Assembly (NCBI GenBank): GCA_044235645.1
Contig: JBIIHQ010000001.1
Location: 186,001-250,000, forward strand
Source of the DNA: OMIW01 sp044235645
GTDB taxonomy: Bacteria; Bdellovibrionota_C; UBA2361; OMIW01
DNA length: 64,000 nt
Reading direction: 5' to 3'
The notes below the pieces were generated by a model that had not been told where the DNA came from, did not search any database, and worked only from the letters and a program-made list of their open reading frames with translations. Positions 34,286 through 42,808 of the stretch are shown here, piece after piece. A program made the position numbers and the translations under genes. Position 1 is the first letter of the stretch, and the number at the start of each line of letters is the position of its first letter.

Positions 34286-35056
34286 CTACCTCGGATCATC
34301 AGAAAATAGCATCCCGATTAACATGCTCTCTCTTTGTGGGAATATTCTCGTATCGAGGAGGGTCGGTGCTATCCTCGATTCTGCGGTTGCGACAACTCCA
34401 CCGATGGGCCGCGCTACGGGGAGGCGGTATTGTCGCTGGTGGGAGATGAGGAGTAGTGATGGCGGTGGATTTCGAGGGGAATCAACCACATCTATCCGAA
34501 TGCTGCCGATGGCACTCACGGTGAGATGAGGACCCTGTATTGTAAGGGTGCCAACCTCAACATCTCCCCGAACATAAAGGTTGCGAGTGCCCTCGGGAAC
34601 TTTGAGGTGCGTTGCGTGAAGCCCCCCAGTTATAGACGTGAGAGGGCCCTCCCGAGTTGGAAGGATTGAGCAACTTCGATTTGATAGTCGGTCGTTTTGC
34701 CCGAAGGAGCACGTCACATTGCTTGCATCAATGAGGGAGAATCGGGGAATACCGCTGACCACTGATGCGGTTTGTGAGAAATAAATTTTCTTGAAGCTAG
34801 TACTTTCTGGTTCGATGGACATGGAGGTGCTCGATCTTCCGGGTGGAGCTGCCAAGGCGCGGGCTCGCTCATCGAGATCAAAGTATCGTCCCTGCTGAGC
34901 TGCCGCAGTCGTGCGTGTAGCGGAGATTGCCTCGATACTGAGAACAGTGGCGATGCTGCTGAGTAAAACGAGAAGGACGAGAACAGGAAGAATAGCAAAT
35001 CCCCGCTGAGTTTCTCCAGGAAGATGTCTTATATATCTATTTGATATAACAGGCAC
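34286..35056 (-). CDS. Pilin-like protein, PilX/GspK-type (last gene of the minor pilin operon)
   Basis: The 256-residue product has a type III (prepilin) signal: TQRG then FAILPVLVLLVLLSSIATV, i.e. cleavage after Gly and a phenylalanine at +1. Position +5 is Pro instead of the usual Glu, as in several PilX and GspK proteins. Directly after the helix comes RTTAAAQQGRYFDLDERARA, a PilX-like pattern. The rest is beta-rich with cysteines. GTG 35056 has GAGGGG about ten bases upstream. It follows the PilW-like gene by 15 bases. Such proteins prime pilus assembly or adapt the tip. Confidence 0.7.
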   Translation of the reverse strand: MPVISNRYIRHLPGETQRGFAILPVLVLLVLLSSIATVLSIEAISATRTTAAAQQGRYFDLDERARALAAPPGRSSTSMSIEPESTSFKKIYFSQTASVVSGIPRFSLIDASNVTCSFGQNDRLSNRSCSILPTREGPLTSITGGLHATHLKVPEGTRNLYVRGDVEVGTLTIQGPHLTVSAIGSIRIDVVDSPRNPPPSLLLISHQRQYRLPVARPIGGVVATAESRIAPTLLDTRIFPQRESMLIGMLFSDDPR

Positions 35057-35071
35057 TACTATCCCCTCTTA

Positions 35072-36031
35072 TCATGAAATAAGACCAAGCAGATAATCAA
35101 TCGGCAGACGAGGTAAAGAACCGTACTGATGAATTGGGTAGTTTTTAAGGGGTAGATCTTCAGAGGATATTGAAATCCCGGGTGTTATATCGAAAGAAAT
35201 TGAAAAAGTGAGGCGAGGGACATTCGCGAAGAGCGGCTGATTCTCAATCATGGAATCTCCCACCTGTTGAAAGAGACGCAGTTCCTTACGCTCGCTGACG
35301 TAATAGGTAAGTTGGCGATTGATGGGAAGAGTGAGAAGAATTCTTTTACTCTCAGTAGGTGGCGTCAACAGGCTATCCTCGGTGCGAAGGTAGCCGGAGC
35401 AGCACCCATTTGAGAGGCATCCAAATGAATCAGCCACAACCTCTGCCACCCCATCCGCCGATACTGCGAGGAATGAGCGATGAGGAGAAAGAGGAGTCTT
35501 ACCTCCCGGAATTACACACCCCTCAAACCAGCTCTTGCTCGCCTGGATGGCGGTGATACTTCGGGGGATAAGAACGGCGGTGCTATCGAGCGCTGCAACC
35601 GTGATTGCGTTCGAATCATTCGGCCGGATATTTGAAGAGCCCTGCATAACCTCATGAGGTCTTCCACTCTGATAGGTAATGCTCCCAATTGAGTGCACCC
35701 GAACCCCAAGCGATAGACGGTGCGTGTCGATATCCTGCATGATCTGGCCTGCGATGGTCGACAGCCGGGCCGCAAGCCGTTGAGCGTGCGCTTCCTGGCG
35801 TACTCGCATCGTCATACCTACAAGTGAATGAACTGCGGGTATCGTATAGCTGAGTATGAGCCCCACGAGGCCGAGCGCGATGAGCGCCGAAAAAAGCGAA
35901 AATCCACCCTCGGAGGAGGGATGGCAGTATAAGAGGGGGGGCGGAGAAGCTACGGTCCTCGATGATTCGCTAGTCTTTAATGGTATGAAGTTTGGTTGAT
36001 AATATGGGCATTCCATCTTCATTTCACACAT
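35072..36031 (-). CDS. Pilin-like protein, PilW-type
   Basis: The 319-residue product starting at ATG 36031 has a long leader and then EGG followed by FSLFSALIALGLVGLILSYT, a prepilin processing site with Ser at +5. A large beta-rich C-terminal domain contains Cys residues (CVIPGGKTPLS, and CLSNGCCSGY). Size, position between a PilV-like and a PilX-like gene, and the N-terminal helix all fit PilW. The ATG overlaps the upstream stop (TGATG), so translation is coupled. Internal ATGs at about 36022 or 36016 would shorten the leader. The leader is unusually long, about 45 residues. Confidence 0.72.
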   Translation of the reverse strand: MCEMKMECPYYQPNFIPLKTSESSRTVASPPPLLYCHPSSEGGFSLFSALIALGLVGLILSYTIPAVHSLVGMTMRVRQEAHAQRLAARLSTIAGQIMQDIDTHRLSLGVRVHSIGSITYQSGRPHEVMQGSSNIRPNDSNAITVAALDSTAVLIPRSITAIQASKSWFEGCVIPGGKTPLSPHRSFLAVSADGVAEVVADSFGCLSNGCCSGYLRTEDSLLTPPTESKRILLTLPINRQLTYYVSERKELRLFQQVGDSMIENQPLFANVPRLTFSISFDITPGISISSEDLPLKNYPIHQYGSLPRLPIDYLLGLIS

Positions 36032-36303
36032 CAATCGACCGCTGCTGCGACTAAAAGACGTCGCTTTCCTCGCGAGCATGATTCCATCCCGGCTTCTGCG
36101 TGAAAGCAATCACCTTCAACAAGCAGTCTCACGGTCCTATCATCTTGATGGGCCTCTCGATTCTCCTTCAATACTCTGACCACACGGATCGCAAGGGTGA
36201 AGGAGATCGTGAGGAATATGCCCAACAATGAGGCACCAGCGAGAACTTCAATAAGTATCGATCCTGATTGAACCTCGGCCACTGGAGGCAACCTTCTCGT
36301 CAT
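36031..36303 (-). CDS. Pilin-like protein, PilV/GspI-type
   Basis: A 90-residue product with a prepilin leader ending VQSG and a helix SILIEVLAGASLLGIFLTIS that has the canonical Glu at +5, the only one of the four pilin-like proteins that keeps it. The globular part is very short with two cysteines (DCFHAEAGMESC). ATG 36303 overlaps the stop of the upstream gene in an ATGA arrangement. By order and leader it corresponds to PilV or GspI. The short C-terminus may mean a truncated or reduced minor pilin. Confidence 0.68.
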   Translation of the reverse strand: MTRRLPPVAEVQSGSILIEVLAGASLLGIFLTISFTLAIRVVRVLKENREAHQDDRTVRLLVEGDCFHAEAGMESCSRGKRRLLVAAAVD

Positions 36304-36758
36304 TTTTTCTCCTCGGCGCACATGATGCGAACTCGACATCGGAGTGATAGTGTTGCGAGACATGAGAGTGGTATACCCCTTGTGTTCATTTGGAATGTCG
36401 TTGGAGAACAAGACCGGGCGTTTCGTATATCCCTGGGTTTTTCGGGGGTTGCGCCTCGAATCTCCAACGTAATTCCCTTGACAGGTGTGAACGTCATTAG
36501 TTGAGAGCCTTCAATTTTTGCCAGAACCTTGCCCTGATTTAGTGATAAAACAATCGGCTTGATTGCCGATGCCGATCTCACGGTAAGTTCGACGAGAAAA
36601 AGGCCAAATCGCTCAGACTCAAGAGTAAGCCGTTGAGAGAGAACTGCGGCTCTCACGAAGATGGAGACCGTTAACGCAACTATACTAACGACCCCCAGTT
36701 TGACGACCATTAAGGTCAGTGCGTTGCCTCTCTCGATCGGTGATTGACCTCGAATCAT
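36300..36758 (-). CDS. Pilin-like protein, FimT/GspH-type
   Basis: The 152-residue product has ERG followed by NALTLMVVKLGVVSIVALTV, resembling a prepilin helix but with Leu at +5. The C-terminal part (TTFQMNTRGIPLSC, then LSLRCRVRIMC) resembles the strand-rich end of FimT/GspH. It is the first gene of a four-gene operon with a FimT-PilV-PilW-PilX-like order. I use ATG 36758; an upstream TTG at 36779 adds seven residues. No ribosome site is clear. Assignment relies on operon position and helix pattern, so it is less certain than its partners. Confidence 0.55.
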   Translation of the reverse strand: MIRGQSPIERGNALTLMVVKLGVVSIVALTVSIFVRAAVLSQRLTLESERFGLFLVELTVRSASAIKPIVLSLNQGKVLAKIEGSQLMTFTPVKGITLEIRGATPEKPRDIRNARSCSPTTFQMNTRGIPLSCLATLSLRCRVRIMCAEEKK

Positions 36759-37003
36759 ATCGGTTTGCAATTTGATCAACGATTACCCAAACCTATGAAA
36801 GGAGATGACGCCTTTTATCGAAGATTGGGGAGAGAATGTTGCGTGCCTGAATAGAATTCGTCTTATGGTGTGGTCACCTTCGCCGTCAATTGGGCTCAAT
36901 TTGTGCCACGTCACGTGTGATATGCTACCGGTTGATAGATGACCGGGTTTGATTTATCTGCTAATCTGAGATGGTTCGAAGTTGTCTTTTTCTGGGAGGT
37001 CAT

Positions 37004-38707
37004 ATGAACCAGTCATCAAGGTTTTTGGTGGGGCTCCTCTTGCTTGCTGGAATCAGCCCTGCTGAAGCGCAGCCTCTGCGTCCACACGCACCGGGCCAAG
37101 TGCTGGTTGCCTTCAAAAAGGAGGTTACTGAGAGCACCGCGCGGGTCGTGAGAGGGAGAGTGGGCGCCCGGCTTCTCCGACGACATGAATTAAAGGCAGG
37201 GATGCGACAATCCGAAGTTGGCATTGAACAATTGTCGATTGCAATTCCCGTATCAAAAGCCCTTGAATTGCTTCAGAGCGACCCCGCAGTCGCGTTTGTC
37301 GAACCGAACTACATTCTCAACCACCAGGAAACGTCGGACGACAGCTACTACACGAGCGGCAGTCTCTGGGGTATGTACGGAAACGATGCTCCGGTCTGCG
37401 GTCCCACTAACACGACGAATGGGTTTGGCAGTGATGCCGAGGAGGCCTGGAATCTCGGCTATACGGGTTCCTCAAATGTCCTGGTGGGTATCATCGATGA
37501 GGGTGCTCAGGTAACACATCCGGATCTTGCAGCGAATATGTGGCTAAATCCTCATGATCCCGTTGATGGAATTGATAATGATGGAAACGGGTATATCGAT
37601 GATGTCAACGGCTATGACTTCTACAATCGGGACAATTCCGTATTTGATGCTTCGGACGGGGATGCCCATGGTACCCATGTCGCGGGAACTATAGGAGGGA
37701 CCGGAGGGAATGGATTTGGCGTCGCGGGAGTGGCGTGGAACGTCAAAATGATATCTGCCAAGTTTTTGGGTCCTCAAGGCGGATATACGTCGGATGCGAT
37801 AGCCGCACTCGACTATCTGAGGGATCTCAAGGTTCGACATGGTCTTCGGATCGTCGCATCGAGCAATTCGTGGGGAGGTGGTGGTTACAGTTCGTCACTT
37901 CACACCGCCATTCTGAGGGCGGCAAAAGAGGGGATTCTGTTTATAGCAGCTGCAGGCAATAGCAGTTCGAATAACGATACCACGGCGAGTTATCCGTCAA
38001 ACTATTCTACCCTACAAGGCACTTCAATTGAGTCCCCGGCTACGTACGAGGCGGTCATTGCGGTTGCGGCCATATCGTCCACGGGGGCGCTTGCATCGTT
38101 TTCGAGTTATGGAGCAACTTCGGTGGATCTGGGGGCCCCCGGAGTTGGCATCTGGTCCTCAGTACCGACCGATTCCTACGCCTCGTACTCCGGCACTTCA
38201 ATGGCAACCCCTCATGTTTCGGGCGCGGTGGCTTTGTATGCTTCGGCATTTCCGACAGCAAGCGCTGATGAAGTTCGTCGAGCGATACTTGCGGCTGTAA
38301 AGCCGACGAGCTCTTTAGTCGGTAAGACGGTGACGGGCGGCAGATTAAGCCTTGAGGGAATGTTTCAGTATCCACCTCCGACTCCGGCACCGATCGTTGA
38401 TGTCGCGGTAACCTCCTTATCTGCGCCGTCGACAGTTAAACCGGGACGGTCAACGACAGTGTCGATTGCGGTGGCGAATCAGGGAAGTCAAACGTCTACC
38501 TTTACCGTCTCGCTTGGTGCGACCGGTGGGGTCGTAGGTTCCACGCGAGTTGTAACACTCGACCCGGGCAGGTCTCAGACAGTCGGAATATCTTGGATAT
38601 CTCCATCTGTTCGGGGTACATACACCCTGACGGGTCAGGCTAGCGTTATTTCAGGAGAGAGTGATACCGTGGATAATTCGCGGGCTCGAATTATATCGGT
38701 TCGCTAG
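37004..38707 (+). CDS. Secreted subtilisin-like (S8) serine protease with C-terminal CARDB-like domain
   Basis: The 567-residue product has a signal peptide (SSRFLVGLLLLAGISPAEA), an inhibitor-I9-like propeptide (about residues 25-100) and an S8 catalytic domain. Its triad is Asp in VGIIDEGAQVTHPDL, His in HGTHVAGTIGG and Ser in SGTSMATPHVSGA; the oxyanion Asn is in AAAGNSSS. A Ca-like DGIDNDGNGYIDDVNGYDF loop lies between Asp and His. A CARDB-type domain (VDVAVTSLSAPSTVKPGRST) forms the C-terminus. ATG 37004 has GGGAGG upstream and is preferred over ATG 36971. It probably acts outside the cell or in the periplasm. Confidence 0.92.
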   Translation: MNQSSRFLVGLLLLAGISPAEAQPLRPHAPGQVLVAFKKEVTESTARVVRGRVGARLLRRHELKAGMRQSEVGIEQLSIAIPVSKALELLQSDPAVAFVEPNYILNHQETSDDSYYTSGSLWGMYGNDAPVCGPTNTTNGFGSDAEEAWNLGYTGSSNVLVGIIDEGAQVTHPDLAANMWLNPHDPVDGIDNDGNGYIDDVNGYDFYNRDNSVFDASDGDAHGTHVAGTIGGTGGNGFGVAGVAWNVKMISAKFLGPQGGYTSDAIAALDYLRDLKVRHGLRIVASSNSWGGGGYSSSLHTAILRAAKEGILFIAAAGNSSSNNDTTASYPSNYSTLQGTSIESPATYEAVIAVAAISSTGALASFSSYGATSVDLGAPGVGIWSSVPTDSYASYSGTSMATPHVSGAVALYASAFPTASADEVRRAILAAVKPTSSLVGKTVTGGRLSLEGMFQYPPPTPAPIVDVAVTSLSAPSTVKPGRSTTVSIAVANQGSQTSTFTVSLGATGGVVGSTRVVTLDPGRSQTVGISWISPSVRGTYTLTGQASVISGESDTVDNSRARIISVR

Positions 38708-39255
38708 GTAAGCGTTACAGAGCGTCTCTCCACGAGGTCGATGCGAGGGAATTATCTAGGATGGGCGGCATTTGCCGCCTCCTTCAATGGGCGGTTTGGA
38801 GGAATTGCCGATTAATCATGAGCGTGCTCGGCAGGTCTGTGGGAGCACTTTTCATTCGACTGTGAAGATCAGGAGGAGACCGGATCGTCATCTCGTTTCT
38901 GTCTCGGGCCTTACTAATCTTCGAAACCCTCTGTCCGGTGATACTCTCCCGAGAATCTCCTCTTTCTCGGCTCTTGCGTGTCTATCCTACAGACCTTCTA
39001 AAAGATTGAACCCAATTTACGGGGGTACAACAGTCCTCTGCAACCTGCTCCGACAAATGTCCCCACGGGTGGTTCCATTTGTTCAGAAAAGCCGTCCTCC
39101 TGTTTGATATTGCAGGCGCCACATGGGCGAGTCACTACATCATGCTATGCCTCATGATGAACCCGCCGGGCAAACTCGCGTTTTTTGTTGCTCTGCTCGT
39201 CGGAGAGTTATGTTCATCACATTATGTCCTTCAGTCGATAAAATCGGCCCTGCAT
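38708..39255. other. Long spacer between protease and ABC-2 operon, no convincing gene
   Basis: Plus-strand frames at 38772-39107 and 39079-39468 exist, but have no strong ribosome site and no family resemblance; the second runs into the end of the permease gene. A perfect inverted repeat GGCGGC-ATTT-GCCGCC (38764-38779), 60 bases past the protease stop, could be a weak terminator, but no T-tract follows. Confidence 0.4.
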
Positions 39256-40044
39256 CTATCGGTGTGTTCCCTGGTCGATCCGGCTTCCCGATTCGTACCG
39301 AAGGAGGCCACGGGAGAAGACCCAGGAGGCGAGGGCGAGGTAGCCTATGGTTGCGGCGATAATACCGAGCCCTCCGAGTGGGTCGAGAGTTCTTATCACC
39401 TGAACCGGAAGGGTGGTTATAAATCCAGCGGGAATTATTGTGAACATCGCCACCCGAACCACACCTGAAAAAAGAGACCCAGGATAAGAGCCGAGCAAAA
39501 GAAGGGTCTCGGATGCCAAATCACTCACTTCCCGCAAACCCCCAATCCAGAAGGCGATTGAATGAAAAAGCACTACTGAAGCAAACTGAATCATCGCGCC
39601 GGTTATGGAAAAGAATATACACAACGCGGCCTCAGTTGGAGAGTTCGCACCAATCCAGAAAAATATTGTTCCGGTGAGAATGTCGCCAAGACCTGTTATG
39701 TTGCTCTTTGATGATGACACAGACAGCATGATATTACGGGGGGCCATCAGATAGGTATCAAGACCGCCGAAGAGTATTTCATCAGAGAGCTTTCTGGCTC
39801 CGAAAAAAAGGAGTGCGTATAAACCAAAACTGAAAGTCGTAATCCCAATAAGTAGCTGCACATCCCGGAACTCCCATCCTCCGATCGATGGAGTTTTTTG
39901 GTAAATGATCCACCAGGTGACAAAAAAAAGAAGGTTATTTGCTACCATCATCAAGACTGAGAACAGGAACGCCAACCGCCGAGATGTTGCGGATTTCAAG
40001 CTCGTCAGCACCAAGGTTGCATACCACACGATGATAGCTTTCAT
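39256..40044 (-). CDS. ABC-2 family transporter permease (DUF990-type)
   Basis: The 262-residue product has about six hydrophobic helices and the features of ABC-2 permeases of the PF06182 group: a FFVTWWIIYQKTPSIGGWEF loop, TFSFGLYALLFFGARKLSDE and a conserved GGLDTYLMAPRN amphipathic segment. The start at ATG 40044 overlaps the stop of the preceding permease (ATGA) with GGGAGG upstream, so the two are coupled. Together with the second permease and the ATPase it forms a three-gene exporter whose substrate is unknown. Confidence 0.82.
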   Translation of the reverse strand: MKAIIVWYATLVLTSLKSATSRRLAFLFSVLMMVANNLLFFVTWWIIYQKTPSIGGWEFRDVQLLIGITTFSFGLYALLFFGARKLSDEILFGGLDTYLMAPRNIMLSVSSSKSNITGLGDILTGTIFFWIGANSPTEAALCIFFSITGAMIQFASVVLFHSIAFWIGGLREVSDLASETLLLLGSYPGSLFSGVVRVAMFTIIPAGFITTLPVQVIRTLDPLGGLGIIAATIGYLALASWVFSRGLLRYESGSRIDQGTHR

Positions 40045-40823
40045 CCTCCCTCCCCGATGATATCCCCCTTTATCTTTCCTTGGAGCAGCGCAACTAAAAT
40101 CATTCCAGCTCCTCCCCATAAGCAAAGCGCAATCCCCGTGTGGATACAAACAACCGTCACCCCTTTTAGCGCGATCTGAGCGACCCCAAAAAGAAGGTAG
40201 TAGAAAGGGGTCCACGGTGCGGTTTGTTGAATCCACGGTGGATATAGAACAATCGGTACCATCAGCCCACCAAGTAACCAGACCCCTTTATCCCACACCA
40301 TCGAAAGGGTTCTTGTATCCCGCAGGAATGCGCTACATAGCCCGATGATGACGTAAGAGATCGTGAGCACCGATGCGGCGAGAAAAATGAGGAGAAATGT
40401 CACCAAGAGAGCTACGGGCGACCTGAGCCCCGGAGCTAATTCGCCCGTAAAGATAAGGGTGCCGGTTGCGCCAAGCGTAACAAAGCTTGGAAGCCGACCC
40501 AAAAGAGCTCCGATTGACTCAGCGATCCTGCTTACGCCGTAATTGAGCGGTTTTTGGAGCAGAATAGCAAAGGTACCATCGCTGATATCTCTCTCTATGG
40601 TGAGATATACCCGAGGGGTCGAAAGGACTATGAGTTCGGTGATGAGAAGGTACCAAATGAGCTGCGGCATTGATAATCCGTCAGGCGATACAAGCTGCCA
40701 GAGACGCGAGAATATGAAAAGTAGGAGCAGCAAGAAGGTGCTTCGGACCATGGTTGCCCAAAAGAGCCGAAACTCGGTTCGGAATCCGAGAAGAAAAAGT
40801 GTCCAGTATAGGGGGAGCCTCAT
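40041..40823 (-). CDS. ABC-2 family transporter permease
   Basis: A 260-residue polytopic protein with six predicted helices (FLLLLLFIFSRLWQL, IFLAASVLTISYVIIGL and others) and the ABC-2 conserved segment RDISDGTFAILLQKPLNYG, equivalent to the DGGLDTYLMAPRN region of the partner permease. It is the second gene of the operon ATPase-permease-permease, beginning 160 bases after the ATPase stop. Such pairs often export antibiotics, polysaccharide or lipids; no substrate clue is present. Confidence 0.82.
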   Translation of the reverse strand: MRLPLYWTLFLLGFRTEFRLFWATMVRSTFLLLLLFIFSRLWQLVSPDGLSMPQLIWYLLITELIVLSTPRVYLTIERDISDGTFAILLQKPLNYGVSRIAESIGALLGRLPSFVTLGATGTLIFTGELAPGLRSPVALLVTFLLIFLAASVLTISYVIIGLCSAFLRDTRTLSMVWDKGVWLLGGLMVPIVLYPPWIQQTAPWTPFYYLLFGVAQIALKGVTVVCIHTGIALCLWGGAGMILVALLQGKIKGDIIGEGG

Positions 40824-40982
40824 CGTGAGTTCAGCTACAAAAGCTTAAAATAAGGGGCCTTCATCCCGAATGGGTGGTCTTCATCGTTCGGGATTGGTGC
40901 TCGAAGACGTGGGATCAAGGCGCGCAATAGTTAGCAAGCGTTCAACACATAAAGCACCTCATCGCACCAGCTGGTGCACGAC

Positions 40983-41969
40983 CTATGCCGATGCAGTCTC
41001 GTACATCAATCGAATGACCTCTTCGAGCGGTGCCTCAGAGCTCGAGATATCGATTACCTCCGGGCGGGTAGCGATCTCAGCGAGGACCCGCGGAACGGGG
41101 GTTATCTCACCATCGATGAGAAAGGTGGTGGCGTAGGGTGTTTGTTCGGTCAGAGTCACTCCAGGGAGCGAGATTGAGAACCTCTCGGTAGAAGTATGCA
41201 CCCGCACTATCCGCTCCTTGCCGTATTGAGCCTTGAGATTCGAGACCGAGCCATCGAAGATTGCAGCACCCTCATTGATGACGATCGCCCGAGGACAGAC
41301 CCGTTCAATGTCTCCCATATCGTGTGAGGTAAAGAGCAGGGTGATCCGCTCCCTCTCCGACAGCTCGATGAGCATTTCTCGGATGACTCCCTTCGCGGTG
41401 ACATCGAGTCCAATCGTGGGCTCATCCAGAAAAAGAACCTCAGGTTTGTGCAAAATACTCGCAACAAGCTCGCACCGCATCCGTTCCCCCAGCGAGAGGG
41501 TTCGGACCGGACGGTCGATAATCGACTCCATACAGAACGCCGCGACCAATTCGGCGAGTCGCTTCTCATATACGCCCTTTTTGAGGGCATAAACTCGGGA
41601 GAGAAGACGAAAGGAATCAATCGCAGGGAGGTGGTACCAGAGCTGCGATCGATTTCCAAAGACACTCCCGACGCGATAGCTAAGCTGTGCCCGATCCTCA
41701 ATCGGCCTCTGCCCCAACACCGAAACCTCTCCCCCAGACTGTCGCAGGATACCCGCCAGGATCTTGATCGTCGTCGATTTTCCCGCACCGTTTGGTCCTA
41801 AAAAGGCTACCCGCTCACCTTTCTCGATAGAGAAAGAAAGACCCCGTAAGGCGTGGGCGAGTTCGTAAGAGGTGGATATGTAGTGCGATATAACTCCCCA
41901 CATACCGGGGCGAGGGGGTGATACGCGGCGGAATGATTTAATGAGGTTGCAGACCGTTATGACTGGCAT
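40983..41969 (-). CDS. ABC transporter ATP-binding protein of the ABC-2 exporter
   Basis: A 328-residue daunorubicin-resistance-type ATPase. It has Walker A GPNGAGKST (about residue 63), the Q-loop region VFGNRSQLWYHLPAIDSF, signature LSLGERMRCELVAS, Walker B VLFLDEPTIGLD and the H-loop SHDMGDIERVC. A C-terminal domain of about 90 residues follows, as in this subfamily. I chose ATG 41969, giving MPVITVCNLIKSFRR, over a TTG at 42032. It is the first gene of the operon. Two permeases follow. Confidence 0.88.
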   Translation of the reverse strand: MPVITVCNLIKSFRRVSPPRPGMWGVISHYISTSYELAHALRGLSFSIEKGERVAFLGPNGAGKSTTIKILAGILRQSGGEVSVLGQRPIEDRAQLSYRVGSVFGNRSQLWYHLPAIDSFRLLSRVYALKKGVYEKRLAELVAAFCMESIIDRPVRTLSLGERMRCELVASILHKPEVLFLDEPTIGLDVTAKGVIREMLIELSERERITLLFTSHDMGDIERVCPRAIVINEGAAIFDGSVSNLKAQYGKERIVRVHTSTERFSISLPGVTLTEQTPYATTFLIDGEITPVPRVLAEIATRPEVIDISSSEAPLEEVIRLMYETASA

Positions 41970-42032
41970 GGTGAGAGCATTACAAAAGAGGACCTGAGCA
42001 ATATATCGATTATCCGTTCGACTAATCAACAA

Positions 42033-42737
42033 AAATGGACTTTTTCAATACAGATGAGGAAATGCACTCTTTGCCTCAAATCCTGAGAAATTTTCGGATG
42101 ACTGTAGCTTTTTTTGTCGGACCCTAGTTTTTTTGGCCGAGATGTCCGTGGTCCCCAAGGTTCTGAGTTGCAGAGGTGGGTAACTCCATCTTTTACTTCA
42201 TCATCAATCCGAAGCGTCGAGGTTGAAACCTTCTTCGGCGGGTAGTTAAGGGTGGTTATCTCGTAGTCAATCTGCTACTCGGTAAGGAGGTCCAGGTCAT
42301 TATCGTTTCTTCTTCTGCAGATCCCATCATCATAGGCAAGGAGAGGAGGGACGATAGGGTTAGATAGGTACAAGGAAAAGAGGAGCTCACGACAGTCGAG
42401 TCGGGGTGTTCCGCACTCCGCGAGCGAAGCGAGAGCCTGCTGGACCTGACCGAATGGGCCGACAATACTGAGCAGCGGAGGTGGATTACTCTTCTGAGCG
42501 AGGCGAACGAGTCTGGCGAATTTGCTATCAAAGACATACACGCATCCCAGATGCAGAGGGAGAAATCGCCAGAGGTTTGGCTGATCGAGGGGGGGTAAGT
42601 AATTGTATTTCAATGTTTTGTTATGGGAGCAAGTGAGGTTTAGGGGCGGTGATTGAAAAGGAGCTCACCTATCAGCCGTGATCATCCCGAATCTGCTCGG
42701 GTTACGTACTTCCTATAAAATAATTCCATCTCCCAGC
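42033..42737. other. Spacer between the ABC-2 operon and the ECF sigma promoter
   Basis: Most of this region holds no supported gene. A minus-strand frame at 42275-42613 is listed separately as a weak candidate. A 30-codon plus frame starting at ATG 42035 (MDFFNTDEEMHSLPQILRNF) has no ribosome site and is likely chance. Two T-tracts at about 42110-42135 do not follow stems. Confidence 0.4.
42275..42613 (-). CDS. Possible hypothetical protein, weakly supported
   Basis: A 112-residue frame starting at TTG 42613 with a plausible amino acid mix: a hydrophobic segment (PLHLGCVYVFDSKFARLVRL), then GQVQQALASLAECGTPRLDC, ending in charged residues. No ribosome site is visible and no family is recognised. 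Another overlapping minus frame is clearly less protein-like. It may be a gene remnant. Confidence 0.28.
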   Translation of the reverse strand: MKYNYLPPLDQPNLWRFLPLHLGCVYVFDSKFARLVRLAQKSNPPPLLSIVGPFGQVQQALASLAECGTPRLDCRELLFSLYLSNPIVPPLLAYDDGICRRRNDNDLDLLTE

Positions 42738-42764
42738 GAACTTATTCCTGAGACACGAGTCTAA
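42738..42764 (+). promoter_or_regulatory. ECF-type promoter upstream of the sigma gene
   Basis: GAACTT (42738-42743) and TCTAA (42760-42764) are 16 bases apart, matching the consensus of RpoE/AlgU-type ECF sigma factors (GAACTT, 16-17 bases, TCTGA). It lies 45 bases upstream of the sigma start codon. Autoregulation by the encoded sigma factor is the natural reading. Confidence 0.6.
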
Positions 42765-42772
42765 TCAAGAAA

Positions 42773-42795
42773 GGCCCCCCTTGGGGGACGTTTTT
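42773..42795 (+). terminator. Short GC hairpin plus U-tract in the sigma-gene leader
   Basis: CCCCC (42775-42779) pairs with GGGGG (42783-42787) around a three-base loop and is followed after ACG by five T (42791-42795). It begins where transcription from the ECF promoter should start. At the very 5' end it is unlikely to terminate its own transcript, so it may stop upstream transcription or protect the mRNA. Confidence 0.5.
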
Positions 42796-42808
42796 GGTTA
42801 GGCGTGTG

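Noticed and set aside
34194..34529. Plus-strand 111-residue ORF after hisS
   Set aside because: It is antisense to the PilX-like gene and lacks any protein-like pattern.
38772..39468. Plus-strand frames after the protease gene
   Set aside because: No ribosome site, no family resemblance, and the longer one runs antisense into the permease gene.
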